Origin: a bacterium
Lineage (GTDB): Bacteria; Patescibacteriota; Minisyncoccia; Phycocordibacterales; Phycocordibacteraceae
Direction of reading: 5' to 3'
DNA: 9,625 nucleotides
NCBI GenBank assembly: GCA_021813835.1
Contig: JAKAJJ010000020.1
Span: forward strand, 1-9,625
Shown here: in pieces, positions 6,140 to 9,625 of the stretch
Position numbering within the stretch: position 1 is the stretch's first letter
Layout of the letters: every line of letters starts with the position of its first letter
Notes under the pieces: generated by a model
The model's input: only the letters and a program-made list of their open reading frames with translations
Told to the model about the DNA's origin: nothing
The model's database searches: none
Made by a program: the position numbers and the translations under genes

Positions 6140-6211
6140 CCGCGTAGGCGGGTGGGATAGAGTGTCATATACTTCATCAACGGTTAGTGAAGTGGGATAC
6201 CGGAGTGGTGG
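6132..6211 (+). promoter_or_regulatory. Phased GTGG(G)ATA repeats: candidate MraZ operator
   Basis: GTGGATA (6132-6138), GTGGGATA (6152-6159) and GTGGGATA (6192-6199) begin at offsets of 20 and 40 bp. A weaker copy, GTGTCATA, starts at 6162, 10 bp after the second, and GTGG recurs at 6205 and 6208. Offsets in multiples of 10 place the sites on one face of the helix. MraZ is known to bind direct TGGG-type repeats with about 10-bp periodicity upstream of its own gene. The array surrounds the -10-like element at 6168-6173, which suits autorepression of the division cluster. Confidence 0.55.
6168..6173 (+). promoter_or_regulatory. Candidate -10 element (TATACT) of the mraZ/dcw promoter
   Basis: TATACT is the best -10 match in the 123-nt stretch between the lysS terminator and mraZ. 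No recognisable -35 sits 16-18 bp upstream (the 17-bp position reads TAGGCG). Transcription would start near 6180, giving a leader of about 59 nt. It lies between the GTGGGATA repeats. Confidence 0.4.
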
Positions 6212-6222
6212 CCGCTCCCACC
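6207..6222 (+). other. Small hairpin in the mraZ leader
   Basis: GGTGG (6207-6211) can pair with CCACC (6218-6222) around a 6-nt loop, CCGCTC. It lies 16 nt before the mraZ start. It has no T tract, so it is not a terminator. A role in translation of mraZ is possible, but the stem is only 5 bp and could be chance. Confidence 0.25.
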
Positions 6223-6238
6223 GAACCGCCGAATTCCT

Positions 6239-6670
6239 ATGTTTCTCGGAGAGTACCTGCATACTTTCGACGCGAAAAACCGCATCTCGCTCCCGGCGCG
6301 CTTCCGCAGCAAGCTCGGCCGCACCGTCGTCGTCGCGCGCGGCCTCGATCACTGCCTGTACATATTCGCGCGCAAAAGCTGGGAGAAAGAAGCGGCGCGC
6401 TACGCGGCGCAGGTGAGCGGCAGCGCGGCCTCGCGCGGCCTCGCCCGCCTTTTCCTCGCGGGATCGTTCGAGAGCGACGTGGACAAGGCGGGGCGCGTGC
6501 TCATTCCCGAAAATTTGAAGTCGTTCGCGAATCTTTCCGGAAAGGCCGTCATCGCAGGAGTCGCGGACCGGGTGGAACTCTGGGAGGAGGGAGCATGGAA
6601 GAAGTACACGCATGCCATCGAGCGCGATGCCGAGGCGCTCGCGGAGACGGCGAGCGGCGCGTCCGCCTAG
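6239..6670 (+). CDS. mraZ: MraZ, transcriptional regulator of the division/cell-wall cluster
   Basis: 143 residues, the standard length. MraZ is a DNA-binding protein with two SpoVT/AbrB-like swapped-hairpin domains; in E. coli it represses its own operon. The first domain (about 1-50) opens with MFLGEYLHTFDAKNRISLPA, close to the consensus 'F.GEY.h.lD.K.RisiPa.fR'. The second (about 78-125) has DKAGRVLIPENL and ends with the typical VELWEEGAWKKY. Both copies of the DxKxR/DxxGR motif are intact. The ATG at 6239 has no Shine-Dalgarno sequence; upstream is GAATTCCT. It is the first gene of the dcw cluster, preceded by repeats that fit its own operator, and followed by rsmH after 4 nt. Confidence 0.97.
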   Translation: MFLGEYLHTFDAKNRISLPARFRSKLGRTVVVARGLDHCLYIFARKSWEKEAARYAAQVSGSAASRGLARLFLAGSFESDVDKAGRVLIPENLKSFANLSGKAVIAGVADRVELWEEGAWKKYTHAIERDAEALAETASGASA

Positions 6671-6674
6671 CGCT

Positions 6675-7625
6675 ATGGAGAGCCGCCACGACAGCGTCCT
6701 TGTGGAAGAAGTGCTCGGCGCGCTTGCCGTCCGTCCCGCCGACGTGGTCGTCGATGCCACCATCGGCGGGGCGGGGCATTTCAGCCGCTTCCTCCGCGCG
6801 CTCGGGGCGGATGGCGTCATCGTCGGCATCGATGCCGACGCGGCGGCGGTCGAGAGGGCGCGCGCGGCCTATGCGCGCGACCGGCGCAGCGACCGCCCGG
6901 TCGCGCATCTCGTGAACGAGAATTTCCGCAACCTCGCGCGCGTCCTCGAGCGCCTCGGCATCGGGCGCGCGGATAAATTCCTTTTCGACCTCGGCTGGAG
7001 CGGCTACCAGCTCGCCGCTCCGCGCGGCTTTTCGTTCCAGCGGGACGAGCCGCTCCTTATGGCCTACGGCGACGGCGGCGAGACCGCGGCCGAGATCGTC
7101 AACTCCTCGTCCGAGGAGGCGCTCGCCGACCTGATCTACGCGTACGGCGAGGAGCGGTTCGCGCGCGGCATCGCGCGCGGCATCGTGGCGGCGCGCGCGA
7201 AGGAGCGCATCCTCACGACGGGCGCGCTGGTCGCCGCGGTCATGGCCGGGACGCCGCGGTGGTACCATGAGCGGAAAATACATCCGGCGACGAAGACCTT
7301 CCAGGCGCTGCGCATCGCGACCAACGACGAGCTCGGCGCGCTGCGCGAAGGGCTCGCCGCCGCGCTCCGCGCGCTCGCGCCCTGCGGGCGGCTCGCGGTG
7401 ATCTCCTTCCATAGCATCGAGGATCGCATCGTAAAGAGCGCGCTCGCCGATGCCGTGCACCGCGGCCTCGGCTCGCTTTCGCCGAAAAAGCCGATCGTGC
7501 CGGCGCGCGCCGAGATCCTCGCGAACCGCCGGGCGCGCAGCGCGAAATTGCGCGTGTTCGAGCGGGCCGCCGCAGCGGAAACTGCGGCGGAAGCGCCGGC
7601 GCCCCTTCTTTTGTATGCCGTATAA
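6675..7625 (+). CDS. rsmH: 16S rRNA (cytosine-1402-N4)-methyltransferase RsmH (MraW)
   Basis: 316 residues, the usual size. It methylates N4 of C1402 in 16S rRNA, in the ribosomal P site, using S-adenosylmethionine. The N-terminal HDSVLVEEVL is typical. The SAM-binding loop is D27-ATIGGAGH. FDLGWSGYQL (104-113) matches the family's 'DLGvSSyQLd'. HPATKTFQALRIATNDEL, VISFHSIEDRIVK (H246, E249, D250) and the C-terminal NRRARSAKLRVFER are almost canonical. The family motif 'PLDMRMD' reads PLLMAYG here (126-132), losing both aspartates. The start at 6675 (MESRHDS), 4 nt after mraZ, fits homologues. An upstream in-frame ATG at 6612 lies within mraZ and would add an Arg-rich tail with no support. 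The 3' end overlaps the next gene by 11 nt. Confidence 0.96.
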   Translation: MESRHDSVLVEEVLGALAVRPADVVVDATIGGAGHFSRFLRALGADGVIVGIDADAAAVERARAAYARDRRSDRPVAHLVNENFRNLARVLERLGIGRADKFLFDLGWSGYQLAAPRGFSFQRDEPLLMAYGDGGETAAEIVNSSSEEALADLIYAYGEERFARGIARGIVAARAKERILTTGALVAAVMAGTPRWYHERKIHPATKTFQALRIATNDELGALREGLAAALRALAPCGRLAVISFHSIEDRIVKSALADAVHRGLGSLSPKKPIVPARAEILANRRARSAKLRVFERAAAAETAAEAPAPLLLYAV

Positions 7626-7911
7626 CCTCCGCGTCCGCCTGCCGTTTTCCCCCGTGCGCCTCGCCGCGCTCGCCGTGGCCGTCCTTGTCGTCGCGTACAT
7701 CGGGCTTATCGCGGTCGTGATGAGCTACGCCGCGCTCACGGTCGAATTTTCGCAATCGGTCAGGAACGACGAGGCCGCCGTCGCAACGCTCGAGTCGCAG
7801 TACCTCGCCGCCGTCGCGCGCATCACCGGCACGGATTACGCGGCGGCGGGGTACGCGAAGCCCATCGCCGAGACGTTCGTCCCCGCGGCGAGCGTGACCG
7901 CCCTGCGCTGA
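7615..7911 (+). CDS. ftsL: FtsL-like small bitopic division protein
   Basis: 98 residues: a short basic cytoplasmic stretch (MPYNLRVRL), one strong membrane helix at about 15-40, and then a segment with coiled-coil potential at about 43-70 (QSVRNDEAAVATLESQYLAA). FtsL proteins have little sequence conservation. The call rests on topology, size and position between rsmH and ftsI, the invariant site of ftsL in dcw clusters. FtsL would join FtsB and FtsQ to activate septal wall synthesis by FtsW and FtsI. The ATG at 7615 lies 11 nt inside rsmH with no Shine-Dalgarno sequence, which suggests translational coupling. The TGA stop lies 7 nt before ftsI. The C-terminal 25 residues have no recognised feature. 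It could be an unrelated membrane protein, but the context is strong. Confidence 0.65.
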   Translation: MPYNLRVRLPFSPVRLAALAVAVLVVAYIGLIAVVMSYAALTVEFSQSVRNDEAAVATLESQYLAAVARITGTDYAAAGYAKPIAETFVPAASVTALR

Positions 7912-7918
7912 TCCGGAT

Positions 7919-9625
7919 ATGCGCGCGCAATTCCGTGCCCGCATCCGCGTGGTTCTCGCCGCCGTTCTGCTCGCCGCCGCGCTCATCCTCATCCGCCTCT
8001 ATTTCGTCCAGATCGTGAACGGCGACTCGTATGCGCAGAAAGCCGACCAGCAGTTCGCGTCGGGCACGAGCGGCCTCTTCGACCGCGGCTCCATTTACTT
8101 CACCCGCAAGGACGGCACGCTCATTTCCGCCGCGACCTTGGCGACGGGATTCCTCGTCGCCATAAATCCGCAGACGCTCGCCGACCCCGAGGCCGCGTAC
8201 GCGGCGATCGCGTCGGTCGCGTCTTCGTCGCTTGCGCACGACGCTTTCCTCTCCGCCGCGGCGAAAAAGAGCCAGGTCTACATCGAAGTGGCGCACCACC
8301 TGCCGGAGGCCGCCGGAGAAGCGCTCGCGGCGGAGGATATCCCCGGCGTCGAAGTGCTCCGCGAGCGGTGGCGCTACTATCCGGGCGGCACGCTCGCGCC
8401 GAAGTCCATCGGCATCGTGTCGTACGGCACGGGCGCCACGCTCACCGGCCAGACCGGCCTCGAAGCGTACTACGATTCCACGCTCGAGCGCACGGGCGAC
8501 TTCCTGTACAAGAATTTCTTCGCGGAGCTTTTCTCCAACATCGGCAATATGCTCGTCAGCGCGCGGGACGCGCGGGAGGGCGATGTCGTCACGACCATCG
8601 AGCCGGAAGTCGAGACGCGGCTTATGAACGACCTCGCGGCGGTGAACAGGCAGTACTCGAGCCAGAGTTCGGGCGGCATCATTATGGTCCCCTCGACGGG
8701 CGCCATCGTCGCGCTCGGCTCCGTTCCGACCTTCAACGGGAACGACCTGCAGAACATCGATCCGTCGCTCCTCGTCAATCCGCTTGCCGAACACGTATAC
8801 GAATTCGGCTCGATCATGAAGCCCGTCACGATGACCTCGGCGCTCGACGCCGGCGCCATTACTCCGCAGACCACCTACGACGATACCGGATGCATCACCG
8901 TGAACGCCGCGAACATCTGCAACTGGGATCGCAAAGCGCGCGGCGTCATTCCGATGCAGCAGATCATCATGCAGTCCCTGAACGTCGGGGCGTCGTGGGT
9001 CGCCACCCAGCTCGGCCAGGACAATTTCCGCGCGTACTTCACCTCCATTTTCGGCCAGAAGACGGGCGTCGACCTGCCCAGCGAAACCGGCGCCCTCATC
9101 GGGAACCTCTCGAAGCCCCAACAGGTGTACTACGACACCGCGTCGTTCGGAGAGGGCATCGCGGTTACGCCGCTCCAGATGATCCGCGCGCTCGGCGCGA
9201 TCGCCAACGGCGGCGTGATGGTCACGCCGCACCTCGCGTCGGGCATCATGCTCGACACGGGGCTCACCCGCACGCTCGACTGGGGAAGCGGCACGCGCGT
9301 CTTCAGCGCGACCGCCGCGCGCGAGACGACGGTGATGATGGACGCGCTTTTCGACCAGATCCTCGACCGGGGGCACGCGAAAATCCCGACGATGTCGGTC
9401 GCGGCGAAAACGGGAACCGCCCAATTGCCGACGCCCGCGGGCACCTACTACACGAACCGGTTCTTCCATTCGGAAGTGGCGTTCTTCCCATCGTTCAACC
9501 CGCGCTTCATCATCCTCCTCTACACGAACGATCCGAAGCACGTGGAGTATGCCTCCGAGACGCTGACGCCGACCCTGCTCGACCTTGTGCATTTCCTCAT
9601 CGACTATTACGCTGTGCCCCCTGAC
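7919..9625 (+). CDS. ftsI: Penicillin-binding protein 3 / FtsI, septal transpeptidase (3' end outside the window)
   Basis: 569 codons are open to the window edge with no stop. This is a class B transpeptidase that cross-links septal peptidoglycan with FtsW. A very short cytoplasmic tail (MRAQFRARIR) and one membrane helix at about 11-30 are followed by the family signature FDRGSIYFTRKDG. The pedestal region of about 130 residues appears complete and leads to YYPGGTLAPKSIGIVSYG. The active site is complete: SxxK as S298-I-M-K301, SxN as S353-L-N355, and K497-T-G499 in AAKTGTAQLP. The canonical Asn in the second motif and the dcw position separate it from the PBP2 upstream. The only two cysteines seen are C325 and C334, in a loop shortly before SLN. 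The ATG at 7919 is 7 nt after the ftsL-like gene, with at best a weak GGA upstream. The transpeptidase fold is nearly finished at 9625; a further C-terminal domain cannot be excluded. Confidence 0.94.
   Translation, partial: MRAQFRARIRVVLAAVLLAAALILIRLYFVQIVNGDSYAQKADQQFASGTSGLFDRGSIYFTRKDGTLISAATLATGFLVAINPQTLADPEAAYAAIASVASSSLAHDAFLSAAAKKSQVYIEVAHHLPEAAGEALAAEDIPGVEVLRERWRYYPGGTLAPKSIGIVSYGTGATLTGQTGLEAYYDSTLERTGDFLYKNFFAELFSNIGNMLVSARDAREGDVVTTIEPEVETRLMNDLAAVNRQYSSQSSGGIIMVPSTGAIVALGSVPTFNGNDLQNIDPSLLVNPLAEHVYEFGSIMKPVTMTSALDAGAITPQTTYDDTGCITVNAANICNWDRKARGVIPMQQIIMQSLNVGASWVATQLGQDNFRAYFTSIFGQKTGVDLPSETGALIGNLSKPQQVYYDTASFGEGIAVTPLQMIRALGAIANGGVMVTPHLASGIMLDTGLTRTLDWGSGTRVFSATAARETTVMMDALFDQILDRGHAKIPTMSVAAKTGTAQLPTPAGTYYTNRFFHSEVAFFPSFNPRFIILLYTNDPKHVEYASETLTPTLLDLVHFLIDYYAVPPD

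Noticed and set aside
3959..6829. A 956-codon open frame on the - strand across greA, lysS and mraZ
   Set aside because: It lies opposite three well-supported genes and also runs through the terminator and the mraZ control region. Its translation is Arg/Ala/Glu-rich with no family resemblance. High G+C third positions on the coding strand remove stops from this antisense frame.
7823..9592. A 589-codon open frame on the - strand opposite ftsI
   Set aside because: The same antisense effect. The ftsI frame has all transpeptidase motifs, while the - strand product is repetitive and Arg/Asp/Glu-rich.
1..9625. Recoded UGA (Gly) as in some CPR phyla
   Set aside because: TGA ends mreC, the mreD-like gene, greA and the ftsL-like gene exactly at overlaps or short gaps with the next gene, so it acts as a normal stop.
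1..9625. Mobile element, CRISPR, phage or defence system
   Set aside because: Both strands hold only continuous housekeeping genes with uniform composition. No transposase, terminal inverted repeats, spaced repeats or tRNA-linked attachment site could be seen.

Overview
The window is a densely packed, one-directional (+ strand) block of cell-shape, cell-division and translation genes from a G+C-rich bacterium (about two thirds G+C by eye). Several traits point to a Patescibacteria/CPR lineage, most likely Parcubacteria-like, although this is inference without a database search. They are the class I lysyl-tRNA synthetase, the trimmed PBP2 with a long cytoplasmic tail, the very small MreD-like and FtsL-like proteins, and the order proS-mreBCD-mrdA-greA-lysS-mraZ-rsmH-ftsL-ftsI. 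TGA ends four of the genes, so the UGA=Gly code of Gracilibacteria/Absconditabacteria is excluded.

Layout. 1-175 is the 3' end of prolyl-tRNA synthetase. 178-3962 is the elongation (rod-shape) module mreB, mreC, a half-length mreD-like gene and mrdA (PBP2). Its members overlap each other by 29, 4 and 4 nt, so they are almost certainly cotranscribed and translationally coupled. 3968-6115 holds greA, with a good promoter of its own, then the class I lysS and a clear rho-independent terminator. 6116-6238 is the only sizeable non-coding control region. It carries a perfect DnaA box, helically phased GTGG(G)ATA repeats that look like MraZ boxes, and a -10-like element. 6239-9625 is the start of the dcw division cluster: mraZ, rsmH, an ftsL-like gene and ftsI (PBP3), the last running off the end of the window.

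How the genes work together. MreB filaments, MreC and the MreD-like protein organise PBP2 for side-wall synthesis, while the FtsL-like protein and FtsI build septal peptidoglycan. MraZ probably represses its own division cluster. RsmH, ProRS, LysRS and GreA are translation and transcription housekeeping genes placed among the wall genes. No rodA lies next to mrdA.

I see no mobile element, CRISPR array, tRNA, rRNA or defence system, and no wholly new system. The points of most interest are the reduced PBP2 and MreD, the architecture of the mraZ control region, and the general lack of Shine-Dalgarno sequences, with possible leaderless starts at mrdA and lysS.
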